DNA of 57,684 bases from assembly GCA_947449025.1 (NCBI GenBank), contig CANFQF010000003.1, forward strand, positions 1 to 57,684, given 5' to 3'. The notes beneath the pieces were generated by a model that was not told the origin of the DNA, did not search any database, and saw nothing but the letters and a program-made list of their open reading frames with translations. This DNA is from Comamonadaceae bacterium (GTDB taxonomy: Bacteria; Pseudomonadota; Gammaproteobacteria; Burkholderiales; Burkholderiaceae_C). A program made the position numbers and the translations under genes. Numbering within the stretch: the stretch's first letter is position 1; each line of letters starts with the position of its first letter. Positions 1 to 8,602 of this stretch are shown here, piece by piece.

Positions 1-218
1 AAGCGAGTTTGTGCAGGCGCATGATTGTTTTCTCCGTCGGGTGCTGTTTACGCTCCCTTGGGAATCGGCGCCAGTTGGCCAGACTTTAGGGCAAGGCCGT
101 CAATGCGGGTCCGGCGCCGCGTGGACCCGCGCCAAGGATGCAGCCATACTCGGGCCATACGCGGGCCATACGCGGGCGATCCGAGGGTGCTATGCGGGCG
201 ATATTAGCCCGAAAGTAC
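1..218. other. Non-coding stretch after the flagellar minus-strand operon, with 11-bp tandem repeats
   Basis: No convincing gene is seen here. An 11-bp unit CGGGCCATACG occurs twice in tandem (151-161, 162-172), followed by a degenerate third copy (173-183, CGGGCGATCCG). A 5-bp stem with a 7-nt loop (195-211, CGGGC/GCCCG) lies just past the stop of the last minus-strand gene. It could help end that transcript, but on the minus strand it has no T-tract, so it is not called a terminator. Confidence 0.4.
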
Positions 219-902
219 TCACGCCCTCGGCGGAAGGGCCGGAGTTCCTTGGGTCGCCGGAGCGTTAAGGGCGCTGGGCGCCGCCTGGGCGGGGGCATTG
301 ACGAGCGGGGCCGTGCCCGCTGCCGCTGCGGACTCGGCCCCGGGCACAGGGGGCATGAGCAATTGCGAGGCCGGCTGGCCTGGCTCGAGCGAACATTGCG
401 TGTGCAGTTGGACGCAAACCGCGTCGAGGCGCTGCCGCAGGGCAGCCAGGGCCTCGGGATCACCGACCGCATAGCCCTGGCCGCAGCGATAGATCTCGGC
501 CACCGCCTCCGGCGGCAACCAAGATTCGACCTGCGCCTTCGGTGTGCGCAGGGTGCGTGAGTTGCTCGGGACTTTGTCGTATCCCTTGGCGACGTCGCCC
601 ACGCCCTCATGGAAGATCCAGTGAATATGGTCCGTGAGCAGCAGGCGATAGCGCTTGCGGACCCCGTCGAGGGTGAGCTCGTCGAGTGTGCCCGTCTCCA
701 GGCCGGTGACTGCATCCCACAGGGCCTTGCCAGACAGTCCGGCATACGGGCCGGTCGGCCGGACTTGCGCGTCCTGGAGTTTGCGTAGCAGGTCTTGGGT
801 TTCACGCTCCAGAATATTGAAGCGATCGGCCAGGTAAATCACCAGCGCGGTCAGCACCAAAATGCCCAGCGTCATCAGCGCCAGAAGTATGAAGGTGGTC
901 AT
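219..902 (-). CDS. Membrane-anchored protein of unknown function, last gene of the flhA-fliA operon
   Basis: The protein has 227 residues and no function that I recognise. Residues 3-25 are one hydrophobic segment, so the N-terminus is probably a membrane anchor. A polar domain follows (about 26-185), then an Ala/Pro-rich tail (about 190-227). I chose the ATG at 902 because the membrane segment starts right after it; upstream sequence in this frame is low-complexity Arg/Pro/Ser, typical of a frame antisense or out of phase with another gene. It follows another unknown gene by 61 bp and is co-directional with flhA-flhF-flhG-fliA. A flagellar or cell-pole role is only inferred from position. 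Confidence 0.72.
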   Translation of the reverse strand: MTTFILLALMTLGILVLTALVIYLADRFNILERETQDLLRKLQDAQVRPTGPYAGLSGKALWDAVTGLETGTLDELTLDGVRKRYRLLLTDHIHWIFHEGVGDVAKGYDKVPSNSRTLRTPKAQVESWLPPEAVAEIYRCGQGYAVGDPEALAALRQRLDAVCVQLHTQCSLEPGQPASQLLMPPVPGAESAAAAGTAPLVNAPAQAAPSALNAPATQGTPALPPRA

Positions 903-963
903 CGCGGGGGCTGGTGAAAAGTTGGGGGAAACCGAGGGACCACGCGCAGTGGACCCGAAGCGC

Positions 964-1521
964 TCAGGCGAGCGGACGGCCCGCTTCTGCCTCGGGCGCA
1001 CCACCCTCCTCGCCCGCCTCCTCTTGCACTGAGGACTCTGCCAGTTCGTCGCGCAGGAACTGCAGGGCGACGAAGGCGGTATTGAGCTTGAGGGTGTCGT
1101 AGCAGATGCGGTCGGCCAGGCGCTGGGCCGCGTCGATGGCCTGCTGGGCGGTGAGCTCGGTTTTTTGATAGAGCATGCCGATGGCAAAGGCCTCGTCGGC
1201 GTACTCGGGGGGGAGGTAGACCATGACCTCGCCGCTGCTGGACTTGATCTTCTGGAACAGGGGCGCCTGGGGCGGCTCGGGCACTTCCTTGGCCTGCTGG
1301 ATGGCCACCAGCACCGCAAGTTCGTGGGCCTCGGTCTGCTGGGCGCCAGCAATAAACGTCTTGTCGAGGTGCGCACGGCACACCATGCTCATGCCCAAGC
1401 GCATGCTGCGGGCCTCGTAACCGTCGGACTCGAGGTTGGCCACCTTCTCATAGGCGGCCTTGGCCTTGAGGCGCTCATCCTCTTCTGCCGGCTGCTTTTT
1501 GAAAATATCGAACAGTGCCAA
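964..1521 (-). CDS. Hypothetical soluble protein downstream of fliA
   Basis: The protein has 185 residues, mostly helical and charged, with no signal peptide or membrane segment. The C-terminal 20 residues are Glu/Gly/Ala-rich. The start is a TTG at 1521: GGAG lies 5 nt upstream, and the N-terminus is compact (ALFDIFKK). It sits 30 bp behind the fliA stop, so it is probably part of the flhA-flhF-flhG-fliA transcript. No family is recognised. Its place between fliA and another unknown gene hints at a late-flagellar or chemotaxis-linked job, but the sequence shows nothing specific. Confidence 0.75.
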   Translation of the reverse strand: MALFDIFKKQPAEEDERLKAKAAYEKVANLESDGYEARSMRLGMSMVCRAHLDKTFIAGAQQTEAHELAVLVAIQQAKEVPEPPQAPLFQKIKSSSGEVMVYLPPEYADEAFAIGMLYQKTELTAQQAIDAAQRLADRICYDTLKLNTAFVALQFLRDELAESSVQEEAGEEGGAPEAEAGRPLA

Positions 1522-1551
1522 GGTAACTCCAACAACCCGGGGCGCAGGGGC

Positions 1552-2283
1552 TCAGGCAGGTTTGCGCGGGGATGTAGCAGGCTCAAGCAGCGCGCGCAGC
1601 TTTTTGGCAATGGCGCTGAGCAACTGACTGACCCGCGACTCGCTCACGCCAAGTATCTCACCGATCTCCTTGAGGTTCAGGTCCTCCACGTAGTAGAGGG
1701 AAATGATTAATTGATCGCGTTCGGCCAGCCCTTTAATGGCCTCGGCCAGCGCGTCGAGCAGCTGCGCGCGCTCGACCTGGACCTCGGGCTGGTCGGCCCG
1801 GCTGGTGGCGATGTTCATCACCTCCTCGGCGACCTCCTCGATCGAGTAGGTCTCGGTACGCCAGGCTTGGCCCTGCTCCTTGTGGTACTCCTTGATGCCC
1901 TTGCCCATGGAGGCAGCCACCTCCCCACGGGTGGGCATGCGACCGAGCTCTGAAATCAGCTTGTGGGCGGCGGCGTTCTCGCTCTTGTTGAACGCCATCG
2001 CCGAGCGGGTCAGGTCAGAGATACGACGGACCTCGTCCAGCATCGAGCCGCGTACCCGGCTGAGCGCGAAATGTTCGAAGGGAATGCCACGCCGCGGGTC
2101 GTAGCCACGAGCGGCCTCGATCAGGCCCAGCATGCCCACCTGCACCAACTCGTCGACGTCCATCAGGGGCGGGATGCGACCCTTGAGGTGCACCGCCACG
2201 CGCTTGACCATGGCCATGTGCGAAAGCACCAGGGACTCCTGGCGCCCACGCGCATCTTCGTATAGGTCCATCACTGCCTCCAT
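1552..2283 (-). CDS. fliA: Flagellar RNA polymerase sigma factor FliA (sigma-28)
   Basis: FliA directs RNA polymerase to late flagellar and chemotaxis promoters and is normally held in check by the anti-sigma factor FlgM. The protein has 243 residues, the usual length for the family. Visible are the region 2 helices (YDPRRGIPFEHFALSRVRG, then MLDEVRR), region 3, and region 4 with the HTH that reads -35 elements (NLKEIGEILGVSESRVSQL). The ATG at 2283 is chosen because GAGGG sits 6 nt before it and it lies 10 bp behind the flhG stop. The longer open frame upstream is just flhG read out of phase. No flgM is seen in the window, and I found no clear sigma-28 promoter here. Confidence 0.97.
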   Translation of the reverse strand: MEAVMDLYEDARGRQESLVLSHMAMVKRVAVHLKGRIPPLMDVDELVQVGMLGLIEAARGYDPRRGIPFEHFALSRVRGSMLDEVRRISDLTRSAMAFNKSENAAAHKLISELGRMPTRGEVAASMGKGIKEYHKEQGQAWRTETYSIEEVAEEVMNIATSRADQPEVQVERAQLLDALAEAIKGLAERDQLIISLYYVEDLNLKEIGEILGVSESRVSQLLSAIAKKLRALLEPATSPRKPA

Positions 2284-2293
2284 CGCTGCGCCC

Positions 2294-3130
2294 TCAGCCG
2301 GCGGCCTGCTGCGCATGCAGCAGGCGCTCCATGAAGAACTGTAATCCAGCGCTGCCCGCCTCCGGTGCCGGAAGCTTTTCCAGCGCCTGGGCCAACTTGC
2401 GGAAATCGGCTGAAGCGCGCGAGCCAGGGGCAAAGTCGACCACCGGTCGGTACTTGCGCTGGGCCTGCTGCACCAACTCGTCGGCACCCACGCAGCCGAG
2501 GTACTTCACGTTGGTGGAGAGAAAGCGGATGGTGACGTCGTTGACGAAGCTTGCCATCTGCTGGCCGTGAGCGTCGCTCTGGGCAGCATTGGGCACCAGA
2601 TAGATTTCATCGAGCTCCTGGTCCTGGGCCATGACCTTGATCAGGCCGTAGGCGTCGGCAATCGAAGCCGGTTGGTCTTGCAGCACCACCAGCCGATGCT
2701 GGCAGGCCGCCATGAAGGTGAGCACCGAGGGCGAGATGCCGGCGGCGACGTCGACGATCAGGTAATCGACCGGCTCGTCGAGCGAATCAAAGGCATGGAT
2801 GATGGTGGCGACCTGGCCCATGTCCAGGGCCGCCATGTCCCGCAGTCCGGAGGCACCGGGCACCAACTGCACGCCCGGGGCAGCCGGTACCAGCAGTTCG
2901 GCCAGCGTCTTCTCGCCGGAAAGCAGGTGACTGAGGTTCCAAGGGGTGCGCACGCCCAGAGCCACTTGGGCGTTGGCCATGCCCAGGTCGGCGTCGAGCA
3001 GCAGTACCTTGTGGCCCCGCTGCCCCATGGCGGCGGCGAGGTTGACTGCCACCGTGGTCTTGCCGACACCGCCCTTGCCAGACGCAATGCCGATGACGCG
3101 CGGCGGTGTTCGTTGGCTTGCCTTGTTCAC
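2294..3130 (-). CDS. flhG: Flagellar number regulator FlhG (MinD-like ATPase, FleN)
   Basis: FlhG is a ParA/MinD-type ATPase that limits flagellar number. In polar flagellates it stimulates the FlhF GTPase and restrains FleQ-type activators. The 278-residue protein has a deviant Walker A motif near residue 18 (GKGGVGKTT), the switch motif LLLDADLGMANAQ near 43-55, and the third motif DYLIVDVAAG. The start is GTG at 3130, overlapping the flhF stop by 4 bp (GTGA), with GAGGGG 5 nt upstream, so the two are translationally coupled. A FleQ-like protein is encoded at 16777-18120 and is its most likely regulatory partner. Confidence 0.96.
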   Translation of the reverse strand: MNKASQRTPPRVIGIASGKGGVGKTTVAVNLAAAMGQRGHKVLLLDADLGMANAQVALGVRTPWNLSHLLSGEKTLAELLVPAAPGVQLVPGASGLRDMAALDMGQVATIIHAFDSLDEPVDYLIVDVAAGISPSVLTFMAACQHRLVVLQDQPASIADAYGLIKVMAQDQELDEIYLVPNAAQSDAHGQQMASFVNDVTIRFLSTNVKYLGCVGADELVQQAQRKYRPVVDFAPGSRASADFRKLAQALEKLPAPEAGSAGLQFFMERLLHAQQAAG

Positions 3131-4686
3131 AGGTTCCCCTCGGCGCCGAGGACGGCGCGCCTTGTTTCACCTTGACGCGGCAACTTGCCGGGCTCAGTTT
3201 CGGACATGTTCTGGCGCCCGTCAGCGATCCGCGCCACCTCCTCGGCCAGTCGGTCGAATGCCGTCTCGATCAGGCGGGCAGCGTTAAAGGCGCGCGGCGC
3301 GGACTGCACATCGCCAGTGTCACTCATGTAGGAAACAGGCGGCCGGCCCTCGCTGAGCGTCTGCAAAAGGGCCCACGGTGAGGTGCTCTCATCGACCTTG
3401 CCGACCATCAGGCTGCGCCAGACGGGCGAGCCCTCGGCGCTGCCTTCGACCAGACTGCGCATCGCGCCAATGGAGGCATCGGCCGGCATCAACAAGTGCA
3501 GGTGGATGCCCAGTTGCAGGTCACGCAGCAGACGCGCCTGGGCCAGGCAATCGGTGCCTGCGGTATCAATGAAAACCAGGGCATGGCCGGCAAGCTCGTC
3601 GAGCAGCAGGCGCAGGGTGGCCACGTCGCCGGCGCGCAGGCAGGCAACGCCGGCCTGGGAGGCCAGCACCCGGCTGTGGCTCCAGGCGCCAAAGCGCTGG
3701 TCGTTGAAGGCAATGATGGCCACCTGCTGGCTGCCAGCGCGCATCGCGGCGGCGCGGGCCAAGCGGGTGATCATGTGGGACTTGCCGGCGCCGCTCGGGC
3801 CGACGATGGCGTGCACGCCACGCTCAAGACGGACGGCTGCTGGCGCGGACAGTGCACCCGAGAGCAGGCCACGCATCGCGTCGAGCGCTTCTTGCGGATC
3901 GGCTGCCTCGGCAGACTCGGCGGCGGCGTCGACCATCAGCGCGCGCAAACCAGCCGGCACGCCCTGCTCCTGCAAGGCCTGCATCACAGGGGCGAGGGCC
4001 GGCGGCCAGTGCCGGCCATCCTGCCAAGCCTGGACCTGCCGGCTGAGGGCAAACTCCTTGCGCAGGGCGGCAATCTCACGCCGTACCAGGTCCACCACCT
4101 GGCGGCCAGCCGCGTCCTCCTGCGGCGCGGCGGCGATCCGGGGCGCCGCCGCGGCGGGAGCGAATGAAGCCGCAGCAGCGGGCGACTCGGACGCTGCCGA
4201 CGTCGCCGAGGCGTTGGAGGAAGCAGCACGTGCAGCGCCGCCGGCCGCCGGGCGCAGCGCCTGGGCGGCCGATCGGGCGGCGGCCAAGGCCTGCGATTGC
4301 GGGCTGGCGCTGGCGGGCAGCGGCGAACCGGTGCTGGCGACCTTGCTCGCGCGGCCAAAGGCCTGAGCGGCGGTCATGACCGGCGCATTCATGCGCGGGC
4401 CGGAAGCATGGGAGGCGCCGGGCGCAGCGGATGCACCCAGCGCGCCGAGCGCGTCGGGCGCACTGGGCATGGGCCCCAGGGCCTGCCGGAAAGCCTGGGT
4501 GAAGGCGCTGGACGCCTCTTCGGCCGCAGGCGCAGCGGCAACAGGCGCTACCTCCAGGGCCACCACCAGTTCAACCTGGCCGCCCACACTTTGGCTGGAG
4601 ACCACGAGGACCTCCTTGCCATATCGCTTGGTGGCGATATCCATGGCGGTACGGCTGTCTTTGGCGAGGATGCGTTTGAGTTCCAT
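3127..4686 (-). CDS. flhF: Flagellar SRP-type GTPase FlhF, divergent form
   Basis: FlhF marks the cell pole for flagellar assembly. The 519-residue protein has three parts: an N-terminal segment (ELKRILAKDSRTAMDIATKRYG), a long Ala/Ser/Pro-rich linker (about 50-200), and an NG-type GTPase domain. The P-loop reads GPSGAGKS and the G3 motif DTAG is intact. The usual G4 TKLDE reads GKVDE, and the usual closing G5 signature (GQ-VPEDL type) is replaced by unrelated sequence. It therefore looks like a lineage-specific degenerate FlhF, and nucleotide specificity may be relaxed. It lies 68 bp downstream of flhA and overlaps flhG by 4 bp. Confidence 0.93.
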   Translation of the reverse strand: MELKRILAKDSRTAMDIATKRYGKEVLVVSSQSVGGQVELVVALEVAPVAAAPAAEEASSAFTQAFRQALGPMPSAPDALGALGASAAPGASHASGPRMNAPVMTAAQAFGRASKVASTGSPLPASASPQSQALAAARSAAQALRPAAGGAARAASSNASATSAASESPAAAASFAPAAAAPRIAAAPQEDAAGRQVVDLVRREIAALRKEFALSRQVQAWQDGRHWPPALAPVMQALQEQGVPAGLRALMVDAAAESAEAADPQEALDAMRGLLSGALSAPAAVRLERGVHAIVGPSGAGKSHMITRLARAAAMRAGSQQVAIIAFNDQRFGAWSHSRVLASQAGVACLRAGDVATLRLLLDELAGHALVFIDTAGTDCLAQARLLRDLQLGIHLHLLMPADASIGAMRSLVEGSAEGSPVWRSLMVGKVDESTSPWALLQTLSEGRPPVSYMSDTGDVQSAPRAFNAARLIETAFDRLAEEVARIADGRQNMSETEPGKLPRQGETRRAVLGAEGNL

Positions 4687-4754
4687 GGCGTTGCGCTTTC
4701 AGGAATCGGCTCTGGGAATGGGTGGACGCGAGGGCGTGTGGTAAGTCGGTCGGC

Positions 4755-6863
4755 TCAGGCCACCGCACGCGGCGACTTGGACTCAGCGTCAACGGTGAAC
4801 ACCACCTTGACTGCCTGATCGTCCGGAATTTCGCTGTAGGACAGCACGGTGAGGTCGGGAATGCGGTGGCGGGTCGCCTGAGACAACCAGGGCCGAATGG
4901 CGGGCGAAACGACCAGCACCGCGGCCACGCCGCTGTCTTCAACCTGGCGGGCGCTGTCACGCAGCGCGCCGAACAGGCTGTCGGCCATGCCCGGCTCAAG
5001 AACCGGCTGGCCACCGGGACCGCTTTGCTGCAGCAGGGTGTGAAGGAGCTGCTCCATTTGCGGGGCCAGCGTCATCACCTGCAAAGTCTCGGCGTTTTCC
5101 AGCAGGTTTTGCACGATCAGGCGGCCCAGCTTGGGACGGACCAGGGTGGTGAGGGTGTCCGGGTCCTGGGTGCGCGCGGCCGACTCCAGCAACGCCTCGG
5201 CGATGCTGCGCATATCGCGAATCGGCACGGCTTCGGTCAGCAGGCTTTGCAGCACGCGGGTGATGACACCCAGAGGCAGCTTGCCCGGCACCAGCTCCTC
5301 CACCAGCTTGGGATGGCGGGTCGCCAGCTTATCCAGAAGCTTTTGAGTCTCGTCGTGCGACAGCAGGTCCGAGGCGTTGTCACGCAAGACCTTGTTCATA
5401 TGGGTGGCGATGGCCGTGGCCGCGTCGACCACGGTATAGCCCAGGGTGCGGGCGATGTCGCGCTGGGTCGGGTCGATCCACACCGCCTCCAGGCCAAAAG
5501 CCGGCTCACGGGTAGCGACGCCTTCGAGCTTTCCGTAGACCGAGCCGGGGTTGATGGCCAGTTCGCGGCCCGCCTTGACGGTGCCGCGGGCACGTACCAC
5601 GCCATTGAGGACGATGTTGTAGGCATCGGGCTCCAGGCTCAGAACGTCGCGGATGCGAACCGGCGAAACCAGGAAGCCGAGCTCCGAGGAGAGCTTCTTG
5701 CGCACGCCCTTGACCCGGGTCATGAGCTGACCTCCGGTTTCGGGGTTCACCAGGGGGATCAGCCCGTAGCCGATCTCCAGGCCGATCAGGTCCACCGACT
5801 CCACATCGTCCCAGTCGAGTTCCTTGGGGGCTTCCGTCGTCGGCGCGGTCGTTTCGCTGGCCACCTTGGCGCGGCTGCTGCGCTCGACCAGCCACAGGCC
5901 AATGCCAGCGGCGGCGGCGCCCAAAAAGAGAAAGACCGCATGCGGCATGCCGGGCACCAGGCCCAGAACACCCAGAATGCCAGCGGCGATGAACAGGGCC
6001 GACGGGTTGGAAAACTGCGACACCGCCTGCTCGGTCATCGACTCGGCGGTCGTCACCCGGGTCACGATGATGGCGGTGGCCAGGGACAGGAACAGGGCCG
6101 GAATCTGCGCGACCAGGCCGTCACCGATGGTCAGCAGCACATACAGGCGGGTCACCTCGCCCAAGGGCATGCCGTGCTGGCCGAGGCCAATGGCCAGGCC
6201 GCCCACCAGGTTGATCAGAAGAATGAGCACGCCGGCGATCGCGTCGCCGCTCACGAACTTGGAAGCACCGTCCATCGAGCCGAAGAAGTCCGACTCCTGC
6301 GACAGTTCCTCGCGGCGACGGCGGGCGGTGTCCTGGTCGATCACGCCGGCGTTGAGGTCGGCATCAATCGCCATCTGCTTGCCGGGCATCGCGTCCAGGG
6401 TGAATCGGGCGTTGACCTCGGAGACGCGGCTGGCGCCCTTGGTCACCACCACGAAGTTCACGATGGTGAGGATCACGAAAATGATCACGCCCACCACATA
6501 GTTGCCGGAGATGACGAACTCGCCGAAGGCGGCGATCACCTGGCCGGCCGCCTCGTGGCCCTCGTGGCCGTGGACCAACACCACCCGGGTCGAGGCCACG
6601 TTCAGGGCCAGCCGCATCATGGTGGCAAACAGCAGCACCGAGGGGAAGACCGAGAATTCCAGCGGCTTCTTGGTATTGATGGCGATCATGATCACCACCA
6701 GGCCCACCAACAGGTTGAAGGTGAACAGCACATCCAGCAGCAGCGCGGGCAGCGGCAGGATCAGCATGGCCATGATGACCAGGACCAGACCCGGAATGGC
6801 CAGGCCCGACCTCTCGTACTGGGACAGGCCCTGTCGGATCGTCGACAGTGTGGCGATGCTCAT
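4755..6863 (-). CDS. flhA: Flagellar type III export gate protein FlhA
   Basis: FlhA is the large membrane subunit of the flagellar export gate. It forms the cytoplasmic nonameric ring that docks chaperone-substrate complexes. The 702-residue length is normal. The first half is hydrophobic with about eight membrane segments. The conserved cytoplasmic loop between segments 4 and 5 is visible (TKGASRVSEVNARF, then DAMPGKQMAIDADLN). The second half is the soluble domain ending in PLTVLSY-like sequence. I chose the ATG at 6863 (MSIATLST), since residues further upstream lack family character. It is the first gene of its operon, with a sigma-54 promoter at 6904-6920 about 30 nt before the expected transcript start. 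Confidence 0.97.
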   Translation of the reverse strand: MSIATLSTIRQGLSQYERSGLAIPGLVLVIMAMLILPLPALLLDVLFTFNLLVGLVVIMIAINTKKPLEFSVFPSVLLFATMMRLALNVASTRVVLVHGHEGHEAAGQVIAAFGEFVISGNYVVGVIIFVILTIVNFVVVTKGASRVSEVNARFTLDAMPGKQMAIDADLNAGVIDQDTARRRREELSQESDFFGSMDGASKFVSGDAIAGVLILLINLVGGLAIGLGQHGMPLGEVTRLYVLLTIGDGLVAQIPALFLSLATAIIVTRVTTAESMTEQAVSQFSNPSALFIAAGILGVLGLVPGMPHAVFLFLGAAAAGIGLWLVERSSRAKVASETTAPTTEAPKELDWDDVESVDLIGLEIGYGLIPLVNPETGGQLMTRVKGVRKKLSSELGFLVSPVRIRDVLSLEPDAYNIVLNGVVRARGTVKAGRELAINPGSVYGKLEGVATREPAFGLEAVWIDPTQRDIARTLGYTVVDAATAIATHMNKVLRDNASDLLSHDETQKLLDKLATRHPKLVEELVPGKLPLGVITRVLQSLLTEAVPIRDMRSIAEALLESAARTQDPDTLTTLVRPKLGRLIVQNLLENAETLQVMTLAPQMEQLLHTLLQQSGPGGQPVLEPGMADSLFGALRDSARQVEDSGVAAVLVVSPAIRPWLSQATRHRIPDLTVLSYSEIPDDQAVKVVFTVDAESKSPRAVA

Positions 6864-6903
6864 GGTGGTTTTCTGCTGTTTTTCGGGTGTTTCAGGGCTC
6901 TTG

Positions 6904-6920
6904 TTGCAAGGGGTGTGCCA
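6904..6920 (-). promoter_or_regulatory. Sigma-54 (RpoN) promoter of the flhA-flhF-flhG-fliA operon
   Basis: Read on the minus strand the sequence is TGGCACACCCCTTGCAA: a perfect -24 element TGGCAC, a 5-nt spacer and a perfect -12 element TTGCA. The expected start of transcription is about 6893, leaving a short leader of about 30 nt before the flhA ATG at 6863. A sigma-54 promoter needs an AAA+ activator, and the FleQ-like gene at 16777-18120 is the obvious candidate. Confidence 0.85.
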
Positions 6921-7054
6921 CCATGAACCGACACTTCGGCCTCCGAATGTGGGCCCGGGCGCCAGGTTTAGTGGCGGCGGCCCCGACCCCTCGCCGGGGT
7001 CCCTCGCGTGCGCGAGACCGGGGGTGCCCGGGCAAAAAGCGGCAAGAACTCTCC

Positions 7055-7070
7055 GGTCACGGTTCTTGCA
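7055..7070 (+). promoter_or_regulatory. Weak sigma-54-like promoter candidate upstream of fliK
   Basis: The sequence GGTCACGGTTCTTGCA has a good -12 half (TTGCA). Its -24 half matches TGGCAC at only 4 of 6 positions, with one of the two near-invariant G residues lost or the spacing one base too long. It lies about 66 bp before the chosen fliK start. The idea that fliK-flhB is driven by the same activator as flhA rests mainly on the strong site on the opposite strand. Confidence 0.3.
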
Positions 7071-7135
7071 AAGATCCCTGCGTGCCGCGGAGACCCTCCG
7101 CAAAAAGAAACCTTTCGAACGACACGCCCGACGCC

Positions 7136-8575
7136 ATGCTCCTGTCCTCCCTTTCGATCGAAGCCAGCCCTCCCCAAGCCCTGCAGCCCGAATCCGCCGC
7201 CGCCACAGGTGCCGGCGCGGCCAATGCCGCGGCGGGCAACACCGCCGAAGGCGACGCCTTCGCCTCTCAATTGGCGCAGGCCCTGGGCAAGCTGCCCCAG
7301 GGGCAAAACCTTGCCACCGGTGCGGCCGCGCTCACCAGCGTGGCCCTCAGCCCGACCCTCGAAGTTGTCACCGTGGGCGCCGACCAGCCCGACGGGGAGA
7401 GCCTGGCGGCCTTCGCTACCGCCCAGGGCATCGCCCCGGAGGTCGTAGCCTGGCTGTTTTCCGGGGGTGGCAAGGCAATGGACGAAGGCAAGGCGGACGG
7501 GCAGGCCCAAGACCCGACACTGGCCGACGGCGCGCTCGATGCCACCCTGCAGGCCAGTGCGCTCTTGCCGCCCGGACTGCTGATGCCTATCCAGAACCCG
7601 CAACTCGCCGCGACGGTGGCCACCCAACAGCCAGGCACGGAAAATGGCGCTGACGATGCTCAAAATGGCCTTGCCATTGGCAGCGCCGGAAGTCAGGGCG
7701 CCGGCTGGCTGGGCGCTTGGGTTTCAGGGCTGGCCGGAGAAGCCGGATCGGCACAGCCCACCCCGGCGACGCCAATGACCGTACCAGACGCCGCCGGCAG
7801 CTTTGCTGCGGCCCAGGCCCTGGCCAGCGCCGGTCTGCTCGCGAAGGCAGAGGGCAAGGCCGCCGCAGAAGCCAGCAAATTCGAAGCCGCATTCAAGGGC
7901 GCCTCCATGCCAGTGGAGATCCTCGCGCTGGAGGTCGACCCCTTCGTGCTGTCCCTGCTTGAGAAGGCCGAAGGCGGGGAAACAATGTCTTCAGACCTAG
8001 CTGCCGGAAATGGCATTGGAGCGAGCAACCCTGGCCCGGCCGCTCAGGGCGTAGGAGCAGCCGGGACGGCCCTAGCGAGCGCGGACGCCAGCGCCGAGGC
8101 CCCGCAGGCCAGTTCAGCGCAGCAGCGCGCCGAGGCCCTGCACGCCCTGGCGCAGCGCCTGGGTGAGGCTGTCGGTCAGCGGGTGCTGGGCCAGATCGCC
8201 CGTGGCAACTGGTCGATGAAGCTGATGCTCAAGCCCGCAACCCTGGGCGACGTGGAGGTCGACCTTCGAATGCGTTCGGGTGAGCTCGATGCCGCTTTTG
8301 GAAGCATGAACCCCCTCACACGAGAACTTCTGGCCGATGGCCTGCCCCGGCTGCGCGAGGTACTCTCTGGCGCTGGCATGGACATTGCGGGATTGCAGGT
8401 GGGACAGGGTTCCAGCCAGAGTGCTGGCGGGAATCCGACACCCCAGCAATCCCTGGCTGGCGCCAGGCGTGAGGAGACGGGCAGCAAGGCCCCCTCCAGC
8501 GCCGAGGCCCTGGCAACCTCCGCAGCGGCACGCAGCCGCCGCGTGGGCAGTGCAAACTGGGACGTGCTGGTCTGA
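7136..8575 (+). CDS. fliK: Flagellar hook-length control protein FliK
   Basis: FliK is the secreted molecular ruler that measures the hook and switches export specificity through FlhB. The 479-residue protein has a long low-complexity Ala/Gly/Gln-rich N-terminal part, as expected of a ruler. Its conserved C-terminal hook-length domain is around residues 330-450: QRVLGQIARGNWSMKLMLKP, then LGDVEVDLRM and LTRELLADGLPRLREVL. The ATG at 7136 gives a plausible N-terminus (MLLSSLSIEA), but no strong ribosome site precedes it, so the start is uncertain; the frame stays open further upstream. It is first in the plus-strand flagellar operon and divergent from flhA across about 270 bp. Confidence 0.92.
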   Translation: MLLSSLSIEASPPQALQPESAAATGAGAANAAAGNTAEGDAFASQLAQALGKLPQGQNLATGAAALTSVALSPTLEVVTVGADQPDGESLAAFATAQGIAPEVVAWLFSGGGKAMDEGKADGQAQDPTLADGALDATLQASALLPPGLLMPIQNPQLAATVATQQPGTENGADDAQNGLAIGSAGSQGAGWLGAWVSGLAGEAGSAQPTPATPMTVPDAAGSFAAAQALASAGLLAKAEGKAAAEASKFEAAFKGASMPVEILALEVDPFVLSLLEKAEGGETMSSDLAAGNGIGASNPGPAAQGVGAAGTALASADASAEAPQASSAQQRAEALHALAQRLGEAVGQRVLGQIARGNWSMKLMLKPATLGDVEVDLRMRSGELDAAFGSMNPLTRELLADGLPRLREVLSGAGMDIAGLQVGQGSSQSAGGNPTPQQSLAGARREETGSKAPSSAEALATSAAARSRRVGSANWDVLV

Positions 8576-8602
8576 TCGGGGCTGAACCCCAAGGAGCATG
8601 AA

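Noticed and set aside
4722-6926. 734-codon open frame antisense to flhA
   Set aside because: Its product is Gln/His/Gly/Asp-rich without domains, and it mirrors flhA, whose motifs are beyond doubt. Long antisense frames are expected at this GC content.
6848-7135. N-terminal extension of fliK
   Set aside because: The frame is open, but the residues are Arg/Pro/Cys-rich without FliK character and run across the flhA promoter; kept as a start uncertainty only.
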